Source: Sporolactobacillus sp. CQH2019
Lineage (GTDB): Bacteria > Bacillota > Bacilli > Bacillales > Sporolactobacillaceae
Length of the DNA stretch: 64,000 bases
Reading direction: 5' to 3'
Assembly: GCF_028765345.1 (NCBI RefSeq)
Contig: NZ_JARAJZ010000001.1
Coordinates: forward strand, 186,001-250,000
Shown here: positions 25,653 through 38,142 of the stretch, piece after piece
Numbering within the stretch: the stretch's first letter is position 1
Layout of the letters: each line of letters opens with the position of its first letter
Notes under the pieces: generated by a model
Database searches by the model: none
The model's input: only the letters and a program-made list of their open reading frames with translations
What the model was told of the DNA's origin: nothing
Made by a program: the position numbers and the translations under genes

Positions 25653-26916
25653 ACGTTGTTCCTTCCCCGCTGTCGGCATCCGAAGGGGATTCCGCCCACT
25701 GAAGCACCGTTTCCTCCAGGATCTCAATCCCTTTGACGATTTGAGACAGGTCGGTATGTTCATCCGGATGATGGCTGATACCCCCGACAGACGGAATAAA
25801 AATCATGCCGGCGGGACAGAGCGCAGCCATGTTCATCGTATCGTGGCCGGCGCCGCTCGGCATCTTTACATAGCTGGCTTTCAATTTCTTGCAGGCCTTC
25901 TCAAAAGAAGCGATAACCTGCCCATCCAAACGGACGGGTTCCTCGTCACTGATCATCGTCCGTTCGATTCTCAAGTGACGCGTCTGTTCGAGCCGGTCAA
26001 TCGTTTCATACAGATGCTGAACAACCCTGTTTTTCGAAGGCCTGGAAATACTGCGGATGTCTACCTTCAGATTTGTCTCACCCGGTACAACGTTCATAGC
26101 TCCGGGTTCAATTTCAATGTCGCCGACCGTCGCCACGGTCCCGTATGCCATCTCCCGTCTTGCCGCCTTTTCCAGTTCGAGCGCTATCTCGGCGGCTCCG
26201 ATTAACGCATCATGGCGCTGATTCATTGGCGTTGATCCGGAATGGGCGGCGTGTCCTTTGACACATATGGAAAACCGGGTCGGCGCGGCGATGCCGGTCA
26301 CCACACCGATTTCCCTGTTTTGCGCCTCGAGAATCGGTCCCTGTTCAATGTGCAATTCCAGAAAAGCAGCCAGTGAATTCGGCGATCGTCCGGCCTCTTC
26401 AACTTTATCAAAATCTAAACCGCGGCGAGTAAAAATCGACTGAATGGTTTCGCCTTGTTTGTCCGTTAATTTTGCAATATCTTCTTTTTTGATCAGGCCG
26501 GCCATCAGTTTACTCCCGATCATCGAAAATCCAAAACGAGAAGATTCTTCACAGGCAAAGGAGAAAATATCAATCGGCCGCCTCGTCCGGATCTTGCGGT
26601 CATTTAAGTCACGGACAATTTCAAGAGCAGCCAGTGTCCCGACAACCCCGTCGTATTGGCCGCCTTCATATACGGTATCCAGATGCGAGCCGAGTCCGAC
26701 GGCCGGCAAATCGGGATCCTCTCCCGGACGTCTCGCGATCACATTTCCGGCCGGGTCAAATGTGACAGCCAATCCCGATGCCCGGCAGCAGGCGATGAAA
26801 CAATCCGTCACCCCCTGCTCTTCTTTACTGTAAGCTAGCCGAGTCATTCCATTATCTGTTTTTCCGAACTGATTCATGCGATCAAAAGTCTGTTTCCATC
26901 GATTGATCTTCACCAT
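25633..26916 (-). CDS. M20 family N-carbamoyl-L-amino acid hydrolase (candidate ureidosuccinase)
   Basis: 427-residue two-metal amidohydrolase of the AllC/HyuC/beta-ureidopropionase group. Ligands: His78 (GLGSHLDTV), Asp89 (YDG), Glu123-Glu124 (ACEESSRFG), His189 (LELHIEQG), and the C-terminal GAGHDTM. The dimer/substrate segment GHAAHSGSTPMNQRHDA is present. The start is the ATG 12 nt after GAGGATG. In this operon, next to dihydroorotase-like and PyrD/PyrK-like genes, the most economical substrate is N-carbamoyl-L-aspartate, giving aspartate, CO2 and ammonia. Allantoate or other carbamoyl amino acids cannot be excluded from motifs. Overlaps the CapA-like gene by 35 bases. Confidence 0.85.
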   Translation of the reverse strand: MVKINRWKQTFDRMNQFGKTDNGMTRLAYSKEEQGVTDCFIACCRASGLAVTFDPAGNVIARRPGEDPDLPAVGLGSHLDTVYEGGQYDGVVGTLAALEIVRDLNDRKIRTRRPIDIFSFACEESSRFGFSMIGSKLMAGLIKKEDIAKLTDKQGETIQSIFTRRGLDFDKVEEAGRSPNSLAAFLELHIEQGPILEAQNREIGVVTGIAAPTRFSICVKGHAAHSGSTPMNQRHDALIGAAEIALELEKAARREMAYGTVATVGDIEIEPGAMNVVPGETNLKVDIRSISRPSKNRVVQHLYETIDRLEQTRHLRIERTMISDEEPVRLDGQVIASFEKACKKLKASYVKMPSGAGHDTMNMAALCPAGMIFIPSVGGISHHPDEHTDLSQIVKGIEILEETVLQWAESPSDADSGEGTTYEKSSL

Positions 26917-28264
26917 TTCTATCGCCATCCTCGCTTAATTCACTGACCCGCTGATTCTCTCTTATTGAAATGCAGCCAATCCCTTCTCTGATTGAGATCT
27001 TTGTCCCAAAAGGTTCCGACAGCTTTTTCAAGCGTCCGATGATCCGTGTGCCGTCGGAAGAAGAAGCCAGGGATGGGCGGCCCTTGCCTGATCGCGGCTT
27101 ATCAAATCCCATTGTGATGGGCGTCAGCCGGATTTCTTCAACCCGGCCATTCTCTAAGATCATCGATCCAATAACCGATTCAAAGACTTTCGGATTCGCA
27201 GCAAGGCCCCTGTTTCCATGATCGCTGCGGGCATCAAAACCATCCGCCGGTGTACTGTCCGAGTCAAGGTGATAAAGATCATAAAACTCAGCCGGCTGCC
27301 TTTCAACGGTATCATTTTGAAAAATAAAATCGCCCAGGCTGTAAAAAATCGGGCATCCTTTATAAAGTTCGATTCCGCGAAGCACATGGGGCCCATGTCC
27401 GATCAGCGCCTGTGCTCCCTGATCAATACAGAATCTCGCGAACTGTCTGATAAATTCCGCCGGTTGTTCTTTATCCATCCCTCTCATTTCATGGGAATGG
27501 ATGCTGATGAACACAACGTCTGCCTGACGCGAAGCTTCGCGGATAGAACGGCCGATTCTTTCAGCGTCCCCGCGGTCCATCAAGGTTGACGTCCCCGGTT
27601 TCCCCAAACGGAATTCTGCTCCTCCAACGCAAAAACTGCCGCCGTTGCCGGATTTAAAACCTTCTATTATGTCAAGATTGGCTTTCGCATCAATGTCCGT
27701 CTGCTGATCGATCTGTTTCAGCACCTGCATCCAGCGGTCGGGAACGTAATGAATCGCATGATGTCCGAGCGGATTGATCCCCGGCCTGCCGATCACGTCA
27801 GGACGCTGCTCGCCTGCCCGATGCCAGTTCTCAAATGTCGCAGTGACGGAAATTAAGGCAACCCGGCCATTTTTTGTATCCAGATAGCACGGCCGGCCTG
27901 CTTCAGCCAGATTGCTGCCGATGCCGGCAAATGTCCAGTCTTCTTGACTGAGATAATGAATCGTCTGCAGCAAACCATTGTGCGACCAATCGAGAGAATG
28001 ATTGTTTGCGCAGGCGAGCAAGTTAAAATTCAGCCAGCGCAAGTCTTTCAGAACACTCGGCCGCGAAGCCGCCCACGTTCCGCCGCTTGCTGCAGACGGG
28101 TAGGCATCAAAGTTATGCACCGTCGTTTCAAGATTGGTGAACCGCACGTCCGCATCCATCAGCAGTTCCCGGATCGCCTGCAGAGACGCATCATCTCTCG
28201 GCAAACGCTGAGTAATAAACGAATCACCCGTCATCGCCATCCGAATTTCATGGGTCCTCTTCAT
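26882..28264 (-). CDS. CapA family (PGA_cap) metallophosphatase-like protein
   Basis: About 460 residues with the CapA/PgsA calcineurin-like fold: MAMTGDSFITQRL, FTNLETTVHN, the ACANNHSLDW motif, FISIHSHEM, ALIGHGPHVLRGIE and IFYSLGDFIFQ. There is no signal peptide or membrane helix, unlike capsule-linked CapA, so a cytoplasmic role is likely. ATG chosen seven bases after AAGGAGG (a GTG one codon earlier is possible). Its tight overlap with the carbamoyl hydrolase places it in the accessory operon, but its reaction there is unknown. Confidence 0.85.
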   Translation of the reverse strand: MKRTHEIRMAMTGDSFITQRLPRDDASLQAIRELLMDADVRFTNLETTVHNFDAYPSAASGGTWAASRPSVLKDLRWLNFNLLACANNHSLDWSHNGLLQTIHYLSQEDWTFAGIGSNLAEAGRPCYLDTKNGRVALISVTATFENWHRAGEQRPDVIGRPGINPLGHHAIHYVPDRWMQVLKQIDQQTDIDAKANLDIIEGFKSGNGGSFCVGGAEFRLGKPGTSTLMDRGDAERIGRSIREASRQADVVFISIHSHEMRGMDKEQPAEFIRQFARFCIDQGAQALIGHGPHVLRGIELYKGCPIFYSLGDFIFQNDTVERQPAEFYDLYHLDSDSTPADGFDARSDHGNRGLAANPKVFESVIGSMILENGRVEEIRLTPITMGFDKPRSGKGRPSLASSSDGTRIIGRLKKLSEPFGTKISIREGIGCISIRENQRVSELSEDGDRNGEDQSMETDF

Positions 28265-28289
28265 CACTATTCCTCCTTCCCGGAAAAAA

Positions 28290-29069
28290 TCAGATGACCG
28301 AGCTTAGAGCATTCATCGACATCAAATGATCGCTGGCTTCCAGTGACGCCGCGTGCAGGTCCTGAATCAATGTTTCCTTTCGCGATTCAATGTGATAGTG
28401 CTCGCCAACCAGGCTGATGCTCAGGACCGTCTGATCGGCGTTATGAAAAATCGGAACAGACAACGCTGCAACGCCCAGTTCCAGCTCCTGCCTGCAGAAA
28501 GCAATCCGGTTCTGACGGGCTTCCCGGATTTCTTTGTATATTTCTGATTTATCAGTCATTGTAAAATCTGTATAACGTTTTAATGATTCTTTTTCGAGTA
28601 ATTGATGAATGATATCGGGCGATTGATAGGCTAAAATAATCTTGGCTGCCGCCGAACAGTGCAGCGGCATGCGCTGGCCCACGTGAACAAAAAAACTGTT
28701 GCGCACCTCGGACGGCTGATGCGTATAGGTGCAGAAAATCTCGTCCCCCTGGAATCGGCAGATAAAAGCATACAATTTTGTCTTTTCCCCGATATCATTG
28801 CAATACTTTGACAGCAGGCCCAGCGGATCCTGCATCTTCAAAAAAGCACTTCCCCATTTCATCGACTTGGGGCCCAGCAAATATTTTTTTGTCTCAGGAT
28901 TCTGTACAACCAGTTTGTGGGCAAGCATGTCCTGCAGCATCCGATGAATCGTTCCCTTGCTGAGCAAGGTCCGCCGGGAAATTTCCGCGATGCCGATGCC
29001 CGGGGACGGACAGTCGCTGATCACATCCATCAGTTTAACAAAACGATCCATCCATTCGATAAGAAACAT
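28290..29069 (-). CDS. IclR family transcriptional regulator
   Basis: About 259 residues. N-terminal winged helix (VKLMDVISDCPSPGIGIAEISRRTLLSKGTIHRML) followed by the IclR effector domain (GQRMPLHCSAAAKIILAYQ, ELGVAALSVPIF). The ATG used follows GGAGGGGG closely, and a TATAAT lies about 20 bases upstream. It sits between the MFS transporter and the enzyme genes, so it is the natural regulator of this operon. A perfect IclR-like operator is found upstream of the transporter. The effector could be orotate or an intermediate; this is inference. Confidence 0.9.
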   Translation of the reverse strand: MFLIEWMDRFVKLMDVISDCPSPGIGIAEISRRTLLSKGTIHRMLQDMLAHKLVVQNPETKKYLLGPKSMKWGSAFLKMQDPLGLLSKYCNDIGEKTKLYAFICRFQGDEIFCTYTHQPSEVRNSFFVHVGQRMPLHCSAAAKIILAYQSPDIIHQLLEKESLKRYTDFTMTDKSEIYKEIREARQNRIAFCRQELELGVAALSVPIFHNADQTVLSISLVGEHYHIESRKETLIQDLHAASLEASDHLMSMNALSSVI

Positions 29070-29108
29070 CCCCCTCCGATACACTCATTATATCAATTGC
29101 CGGTCAGC

Positions 29109-30353
29109 TCAGACCAGTTCCTTTCCCTTCGTTTCCGGTACAAGAAAAAGCATCGACGCCGCGGCCAGGACATATATGAGGGAGAGAAATCCAAGTACGG
29201 CGCTCAGGGAACTGTTCAGGGCAAAAATGCCGATCAGTAATGGGGCAAATCCGCCTACGAACCGTCCTGTGTTAAAAATAATATTTTCAGCCGTCGATCT
29301 TGCCTCCGTACGGTAATGTTCGGCAAGCAGTGCACCGTATCCGCCCATCATTCCGTTGACAAAAAAGCCGAGCACCGAGCCCAGAATAACAAGCAGCGTC
29401 GGGTTTGAAATCTGGAAGTAAATCCAAATGATTAATGCGGCGCATATCTGAAAAGTAATGTACGCCGGTTTTCGTCCCCAGCGGTCGGCGAGCCAGCCGA
29501 AGAAAACGATGCCGACGACCATGCCGACAATTGTTGAAAGCGTCCAGTAGGTTGTGCCGCTGATTGTATAATGATGCTGTTTTGCCAGCATTGTCGGCAT
29601 CCAGGACATAATGCCGTAATAGCCGAAATTCTGCACACTGCAAACAACAATCAGACCCAGTGTCGTTCCGGTTATCTTTGAAGAATGAAAAAGTTCGGAG
29701 ATGGAAACTCTGTTCTTTTTCTCTTTTTTGATATTTTTCCACATTTCCGGTTCGTCGAGATGTCTCCTCGTCCACCAGGCTAAAATGGCCGGAATGACGC
29801 CGACGAGGAATACGCCTCTCCAGCCGAAATGCGGTGCAATCAGTGCAGCAGTTAACGTTGCCAAAACCGTCCCGGCCTGATACCCGACCGCCACATATGA
29901 AGTCGCACGTGTCCGGTATTTTTTCGGCCAGGATTCGGTAACGAGTGTCATGCCGATTCCGAATTCTCCGCCGAGGCCGAGCCCGGAAAAGAACCTAAAT
30001 ACATTAAATGTTGAAAAATTAGGTGCGAAAGCACACAAACCGGTAAACAATGAAAATATTAAAATCGTCCAGGTAAAGACCCGGACACGTCCATATACGT
30101 CAGCCATCACGCCGAATAGGTAGCCGCCAAGAACGACGCCCAGCAGCGTGATCGTAGAAATGCTCCCTGCCTGAGCCGAATTAATTCCGAAATAAGCAAT
30201 AATCAGAGGCAATACAAACGAAAGCATCATCATGTCCAGTCCATCCATTGCATAGCCGATTGAAGCAGCCCAAACCGTCTGATGTTGATATTTGCCGATT
30301 TTTTCATTTTCCTGGCCCACGTTAATCTTTGCCTTTGCACCCAATTCCGACAC
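29109..30353 (-). CDS. MFS transporter (candidate orotate/dihydroorotate uptake)
   Basis: 414-residue major facilitator with 12 predicted helices. Typical motifs: AMDGLDMMMLSFVLP in helix 1, GVMADVYGRVRVF (loop 2-3), FFSGLGLGGEFGIGM and GWLADRWGRKP (loop 8-9), with C-terminal PETKGKEL. It resembles the aromatic acid:H+ symporter and sugar-type families, which often carry aromatic or carboxylated ring compounds. First gene of the accessory operon, with its own promoter and an IclR-type operator. Substrate is inferred from neighbours only. Confidence 0.85.
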   Translation of the reverse strand: MSELGAKAKINVGQENEKIGKYQHQTVWAASIGYAMDGLDMMMLSFVLPLIIAYFGINSAQAGSISTITLLGVVLGGYLFGVMADVYGRVRVFTWTILIFSLFTGLCAFAPNFSTFNVFRFFSGLGLGGEFGIGMTLVTESWPKKYRTRATSYVAVGYQAGTVLATLTAALIAPHFGWRGVFLVGVIPAILAWWTRRHLDEPEMWKNIKKEKKNRVSISELFHSSKITGTTLGLIVVCSVQNFGYYGIMSWMPTMLAKQHHYTISGTTYWTLSTIVGMVVGIVFFGWLADRWGRKPAYITFQICAALIIWIYFQISNPTLLVILGSVLGFFVNGMMGGYGALLAEHYRTEARSTAENIIFNTGRFVGGFAPLLIGIFALNSSLSAVLGFLSLIYVLAAASMLFLVPETKGKELV

Positions 30354-30396
30354 CTGCTCATCTTCCCTCTCTTTTAATTTTTAATGTTTCGTTCAG

Positions 30397-30411
30397 TGGA
30401 ACATCGTTCCA
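30397..30411. promoter_or_regulatory. IclR-type operator (perfect inverted repeat)
   Basis: TGGAACATCGTTCCA is a perfect 6-3-6 inverted repeat resembling IclR family sites (TGGAA-n-TTCCA). It lies between the predicted transcription start and the MFS start codon, so binding would block elongation. Confidence 0.6.
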
Positions 30412-30453
30412 ATTTTTGAATGGAGAATCATCCCTTTCACTTTTAATAGATTC

Positions 30454-30482
30454 ATTATAGACCGTAACTTTTTAGGTCTGCA
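30454..30482 (-). promoter_or_regulatory. Promoter of the candidate orotate operon
   Basis: Perfect -10 TATAAT on the minus strand with a weak -35 (TGCAGA) at 17 bp. AGACC and GGTCT arms form an inverted repeat between the two elements. A weak -35 suggests an activator or tight control. Confidence 0.5.
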
Positions 30483-30537
30483 TCATTTATGTTAGATTAT
30501 CTGACATACTTTTTGCCGGAATTATCTCACATTTTAG

Positions 30538-30563
30538 TGAAAAGGATGCGCTGAGCACCCTTT
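30538..30563 (-). terminator. Terminator after pyrE
   Basis: AAAAGGGTGC...GCGCATCCTTTT hairpin ending in a T-run directly after the pyrE stop, insulating the pyr operon from the accessory operon. Confidence 0.55.
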
Positions 30564-30568
30564 TATTC

Positions 30569-31194
30569 TTATAATTTGAGTGTTTTCCAGTTGTCCGAAG
30601 CCGGATCCGCATACCATTTCTTTAACTGCCGGAGCTGGGCGCCACTGATGACTCCCTGAGCAACCGCAAGATGGATCAGCGTTTCAAAATCCGTTAATGT
30701 CTTCAGTTTCGTATTCGCTTCACTGAAATTCCTGTCTGCCTGCGGAAGCTGATATGTAAAAATAGCGGCCACGCCCTGTACATCGGCATCCGCTTTTTCC
30801 AGCGCGCGAACAGCCGTCAGCACGCTGCCGCCCGTCGAAATCAAATCATCGATCACGACCGCTTTCTGTCCGGGCCTGATCAGGCCTTCAATCTGCTTTT
30901 TCCGGCCGTGTGATTTTGCGGACGAGCGGACATAGGCCATCGGAAGATGCAGCGCTTCAGCAATCCAGGCGGCATGCGGAATTCCGGCAGTCGCCGTCCC
31001 GGCGATCACCTCCGTATCCGGAAACTCGGCTTTGATCAGACGGACGAAGGCTTTGACAACATCGGCCCGGATCGCCGGATAGGCCAGAATAAGCCGATTA
31101 TCGCAGTAGACGGGCGACTGGATGCCCGATGCCCATGTAAACGGTGTGTCGGGATTGAGAACAACCGCGTTAATTTTTAATAGATGACCGGCAA

Positions 31195-31213
<19 letters not shown>
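30569..31213 (-). CDS. pyrE: Orotate phosphoribosyltransferase
   Basis: Converts orotate and PRPP to OMP. 214 residues; PRPP motif VVIDDLISTGGSVLTAV, flexible loop SSAKSHGRKKQIEG and the N-terminal ASGIQSPVYCDNR. Start after GGAGGAATAAAGA. Last gene of the pyr operon, overlapping pyrF by 19 bases and followed by a terminator. Confidence 0.97.
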
Positions 31214-33597
<2,384 letters not shown>

Positions 33598-33601
<4 letters not shown>

Positions 33602-36600
33602 CGAACCACACCCGCCTTGTCTGCGGCAGAATGCGAATCTTCGACGGCATCCGTGCGGAGATCGTCCATTGGCGGCATGCATTCCGTGCGAAAGGCCAGC
33701 GACTCAAGCACGGTCAGCAGTGCTTCCGTTGTATCGAGCGAGGTCAGGCAGACGACGCCGTTCTCGACGGATTCTCTGCGGATCCGGAAGCCGTCTCTTG
33801 CCGGGCGCTGCCCTTTTGTCAGTGTGTTGACCACGAACTGAGCCCCTCCGTGCCTGATCACGTTCAGAAGATTCGGCGCCTCTCCTCCGATCTTATTGAC
33901 GACGGTCACCGGCAGATGCTGAGCCGCGATCATTTTAGCCGTGCCCTCAGTGGCAAGAATGTTATAGCCGATATTATAAAAACGCCTGACGAGTGCCAGA
34001 GCTTCTTCCTTATCCTTGTCGGCGATCGTAAACAGAACCGAGCCGTGGGAGGGAATCGCCATCCCCGCCGCCAGAAGCCCTTTATATAAAGCTTTTTCCA
34101 GTGTTTCGTCCTGCCCCATGACTTCGCCGGTCGATTTCATCTCCGGTCCGAGCGTCACGTCAACCCGGCGCAGTTTAGCGAAGGAAAAGACCGGCACCTT
34201 GACAAAAACGGCTTTCTCCGGCTCCGGATGGATGCCCGTCTCATAACCGAGCCCGTTCAACGTTGCGCCGAGAATCAGCCGGGCGGCCGCGTTGGCCATC
34301 GGAACACCTGTGATTTTGCTCAGAAAGGGCACGGTCCGGCTTGCCCGCGGATTGACCTCGATGACATACACGCGATCGCGATGAATGACAAACTGGATAT
34401 TAAGCAGGCCGACCACACCGAGCCCTCTCGCTATTTTAATCGCCGTATCGACAATCTGCTTTTTGATTTTTTCACTCAGAGTCTGTGTCGGGTAGACGGC
34501 AATCGAATCGCCGGAGTGAACGCCGGCCCGCTCGATATGTTCCATAATCCCCGGGATGTAAACATCCGTTCCGTCGGACAGTGCATCCAGTTCGATTTCA
34601 GTCCCGACCAGATATCTGTCAATCAGAACCGGATGCTGCGGATTGATACGCACCGCATTTTTCATATAATGGATCAGATCTTTTTCGTGATAGACAATTT
34701 CCATCGCGCGTCCGCCAAGGACATAGGACGGGCGGACGAGAACAGGATAGCCCAGTTTCGCCGCTATCTTTAAGGCTTCTTCCGTTGAGAAGGCGGTATC
34801 TCCTTCCGGCCGGTCGACATCCAGCCTCAGGAGCAGCTGTTCAAAACGGTCGCGGTCTTCCGCCTGATCCATCGCATCCAGCGATGTTCCGAGTATCCGC
34901 ACTCCGTTTGCCGCCAAACCGGCGGCAAGATTGATTGCCGTCTGCCCGCCGAACTGAACGACGACGCCTTTCGGTTTTTCCAGTTCGATCACGTGCAGGA
35001 CGTCTTCCAGAGTCAGCGGCTCGACATACAGTTTATCAGCAACACTGAAGTCGGTGGATACGGTCTCCGGGTTGTTGTTGATCATAATCGCTTCATAGCC
35101 TTGCCGTTTAATGGCCCATACAGCATGAACGGTCGCATAGTCGAATTCGACACCCTGCCCGATCCGTATCGGACCCGAACCAAGCACAACGACGCTCTGC
35201 CGGTCCGAAACCGCAGATTCATTTTCTTCCTCGTAGGTGCTGTAGTAATAGGGTGTCTTTGATTCGAATTCGCCGGCGCACGTATCGACCATTTTATAGA
35301 CGGGACGGATCCCCCGCGATTTGCGCCATGCCGCAACGGCAGACTCTGTCATCTTCCAGCAGCCGGCGATCTTCGCATCGGAAAAGCCGGATTTTTTTGC
35401 TTCACAGAGAGCGGATGGATCGCGGGGGTGCTTCTTCAGAAGATCTTCGATTGCCACGATACGGGCAATCTTTTCCAGAAAAAAGCGGTTGATCTTCGTC
35501 ATTTGGCACAGCCCGTCCAGAGGCGCCCCCCGCCTCAGCGCTTCGGCAATGAAGAACAGCCTTCGATCATCGGTTTTCCGAATGTTCTCATAGAGATCGT
35601 CCGGCGTCATCTCCGCCGCTTCGTTCAGTTCCAGATGCAGGCTTCCGTTTTCAAGCGAACGGACGGCTTTCAGGAGCGACTCTTCAAATGTTCTGCCAAT
35701 GGCCATAACCTCGCCTGTTGCCTTCATTTGAGTACCCAGTGTCCGTTTGGCATCATCGAACTTGTCAAACGGCCAGCGCGGAATCTTCGTCACCACATAG
35801 TCAAGGGCCGGCTCAAAGCTTGCATAAGTCGTGCCGGTGACCGCGTTTTTGATTTCGTCCAGATGGTAGCCGGCAGCAATTTTTGCAGCTACTTTGGCAA
35901 TCGGGTAGCCTGTCGCTTTTGAAGCCAGTGCGGAAGAGCGGCTGACCCGCGGATTGACTTCGATAACATAATAGCGGTCGCTGTCCGGATCGAGCGCCAG
36001 CTGGACGTTACAGCCGCCCTCGATTTTCAGGGCACGGACAATTCTAAGGGATACGCTGCGCAGGCGCTGAAGATCGCGGTCGCTCAGCGTCTGGCAGGGA
36101 GCGGCGACAATGGAGTCGCCGGTATGGATGCCGACCGGATCGACATTCTCCATATGGCAGACAGAAATGGCACCGTCGTTGGCATCCCGCATCACCTCGA
36201 ATTCGATTTCCTTGAACCCGGCGATACTTTTCTCAATCAGCACCTGATGAGCCGGGCTCAGCTTCAGTCCGTTTTCCGTAATCGTCTCAAATTCCTCTTC
36301 GGTCGCTGCAATGCCTCCGCCGGTGCCGCCCAATGTAAATGCCGGACGGATGATCGCCGGCAGATCTATTTCCCGGATAAAGTCACGCGCCTCAGCGGGA
36401 TTGGTCACCGTTTTACTCGCAGGCACCGGTTCGCCGAGTGCAATCATCAGCTCTCTGAATTTTTCACGGTCCTCTGCTTTCTCAATGCTTTCAAGGCTCG
36501 TTCCGAGGAAGCGGACATTGAGTTCATCGAGAAGGCCGGACTGATGGAGCCGGACGGCGAGATTGAGCCCGGTCTGTCCGCCTAGGGTAGCGAGCAAACC

Positions 36601-36861
36601 GTCGGGACGTTCCTTGCGGATAATCCTGCTGACAAACTCCACGTTCAGCGGTTCAATATAAACCCGGTCGGCAATATCCGTATCCGTCATGATCGTCGCC
36701 GGATTGGAATTGACAAGCACAACCTCGAATCCTTCTTCTCTGAGCGACTGGCAGGCCTGCGTGCCCGAATAATCAAATTCGGCTGCCTGGCCGATAATGA
36801 TCGGTCCGGAACCGATCACGAGGATTTTGTGAATATCCGTCCGCTTAGGCAAACCGGACAC
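33598..36861 (-). CDS. carB: Carbamoyl-phosphate synthase, pyrimidine-specific, large subunit
   Basis: 1087-residue synthase with two ATP-grasp halves. N-half: [20 protein letters not shown] and GGTGGGIA; second half begins at [19 protein letters not shown] and has [10 protein letters not shown]-terminal methylglyoxal-synthase-like allosteric domain (about 940-1087, [13 protein letters not shown]). GTG start. Overlaps carA by 17 bases. In B. subtilis this enzyme (PyrAB) is UMP-inhibited; the regulatory domain is present here. Confidence 0.97.
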
Positions 36862-37936
36862 CTTCTTTCTTATAGTTATTGACCATTTTCAGAAAGTCAT
36901 CGAAAAGGCCCTGACTGTCGTCCGGTCCCGGCGAAGCTTCGGGGTGAAACTGAACGCTGAACGCGGGATAGCGCTTATGCCTCAGCCCTTCGACCGTCCC
37001 GTCGTTAATCGCCAGATGGGTCACCTCAAGTTCCGTGTCCCGCAGAGATCCTTTTTCGACCGTAAACCCGTGATTCTGCGACGTAATCATGAATCTGCCG
37101 GTGCGCAGGTCGCGGACAGGATGATTGACTCCGCGATGGCCGAACCGCATTTTTACCGTATTGGCACCCGATGCCAGCGCGAATAATTGATGGCCGAGGC
37201 ACACGCCGAAAAGCGGAATTTTACCCAATATTTCTCCGACCATTCGGACGGCCCCGGGAACGTCCTTCGGATTTCCCGGGCCGTTGCTGAGCAGAATGCC
37301 GTCGGGATGAAGTTTAAGAATCTCACGCGCAGACGTCCGGTAGGGAACAATGACGACATCGCAGCCGCGCTTGATGCATTCACGCAGAATGCCCTGCTTT
37401 GCTCCGAAATCGACAAGGACGATACGCGGACCGGGGCCTGGAGTCTCATAGACAGAACGTGTCGAGACATGGCTGATCTGATCGGTCGGCAGCGGCCGGT
37501 TTCTGAGTGCTTCGGCTACCATTGCCGCATCGGCCTCCGCCGATACAATCCTCCCCCTCAATGTTCCGTGTTCTCTGATGATTCGGGTCAGCCTTCGTGT
37601 ATCGATCCCTTCGATCGCCGGAACGCCGTACTCGGCCAGCCAGTCGCTCATCGTTTTGTCTTTCTGCCAGTGTGCAGGCGTTTTCGACACTTCTTTGACA
37701 ATCAGTCCGGAAATTCTCGGACGGACCGATTCGTTGTCCGAACGATTAATGCCGTAATTTCCGATCAGCGGATAAGTCAGAGTTACAATCTGCCCATAGT
37801 AGGAAGGATCGGTCAGAACTTCCTGATACCCTGTCATCCCCGTATTAAAAATGACTTCTCCGCTTATCTCCGTGCTGCCGCCGAATCCTTCTCCGCTAAA
37901 ACTTTCCCCGTTTTCCAGCACAAGCTGTCTCTTCAA
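36845..37936 (-). CDS. carA: Carbamoyl-phosphate synthase, pyrimidine-specific, small subunit
   Basis: Glutamine amidotransferase subunit supplying ammonia to CarB. 363 residues from the inferred TTG start ([13 protein letters not shown]), which aligns with Bacillus CarA and overlaps the stop of the 69-codon ORF upstream as TTGA. Motifs: [16 protein letters not shown], catalytic Cys in [15 protein letters not shown], and C-terminal [12 protein letters not shown] with the His/Glu of the triad. Start by alternative upstream TTG is possible but not supported by the family. Confidence 0.95.
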   Translation of the reverse strand: MKRQLVLENGESFSGEGFGGSTEISGEVIFNTGMTGYQEVLTDPSYYGQIVTLTYPLIGNYGINRSDNESVRPRISGLIVKEVSKTPAHWQKDKTMSDWLAEYGVPAIEGIDTRRLTRIIREHGTLRGRIVSAEADAAMVAEALRNRPLPTDQISHVSTRSVYETPGPGPRIVLVDFGAKQGILRECIKRGCDVVIVPYRTSAREILKLHPDGILLSNGPGNPKDVPGAVRMVGEILGKIPLFGVCLGHQLFALASGANTVKMRFGHRGVNHPVRDLRTGRFMITSQNHGFTVEKGSLRDTELEVTHLAINDGTVEGLRHKRYPAFSVQFHPEASPGPDDSQGLFDDFLKMVNNYKKEGVRFA

Positions 37937-38142
37937 CCTGCAGTCACTCCCTTTTCGCAAACCACTGCTCCGACGCCCGCGGCCGGCTCCGGCAATTTTC
38001 TGCCGTTTAACGGTGCGCCTTTCCCTTTTGATGCAGATTCATTCACGCCGGCCGTTTCTTCTTTTCGCGGATTATTCATGCTCAGATTTTCCCGGAGCAG
38101 AGCAGCCGGGAAGGCCTCACCATTTTTCGGCAACCCGATCAT
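37933..38142 (-). CDS. Small ORF of unknown function in the pyrC position
   Basis: 69 codons starting inside the end of pyrB (26-base overlap) and stopping at a TGA that overlaps the carA TTG start (TTGA). This coupling suggests translation. The product (MIGLPKNGEAFPAAL..., ending CEKGVTAG) is hydrophilic, low in complexity (GKGAP, PEPAAGVGAV), and shows no dihydroorotase motif. An internal ATG (MNNPRKEETAG) is an alternative start. It occupies the place of pyrC and could be a leader that couples carA translation rather than a functional protein. Confidence 0.4.
   Translation of the reverse strand: MIGLPKNGEAFPAALLRENLSMNNPRKEETAGVNESASKGKGAPLNGRKLPEPAAGVGAVVCEKGVTAG

Noticed and set aside
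25479-25736. N-terminal extension of the PyrK-like gene into the M20 gene
   Set aside because: The extra residues are the M20 coding region in another frame; the internal ATG has a good ribosome site and fits PyrK.
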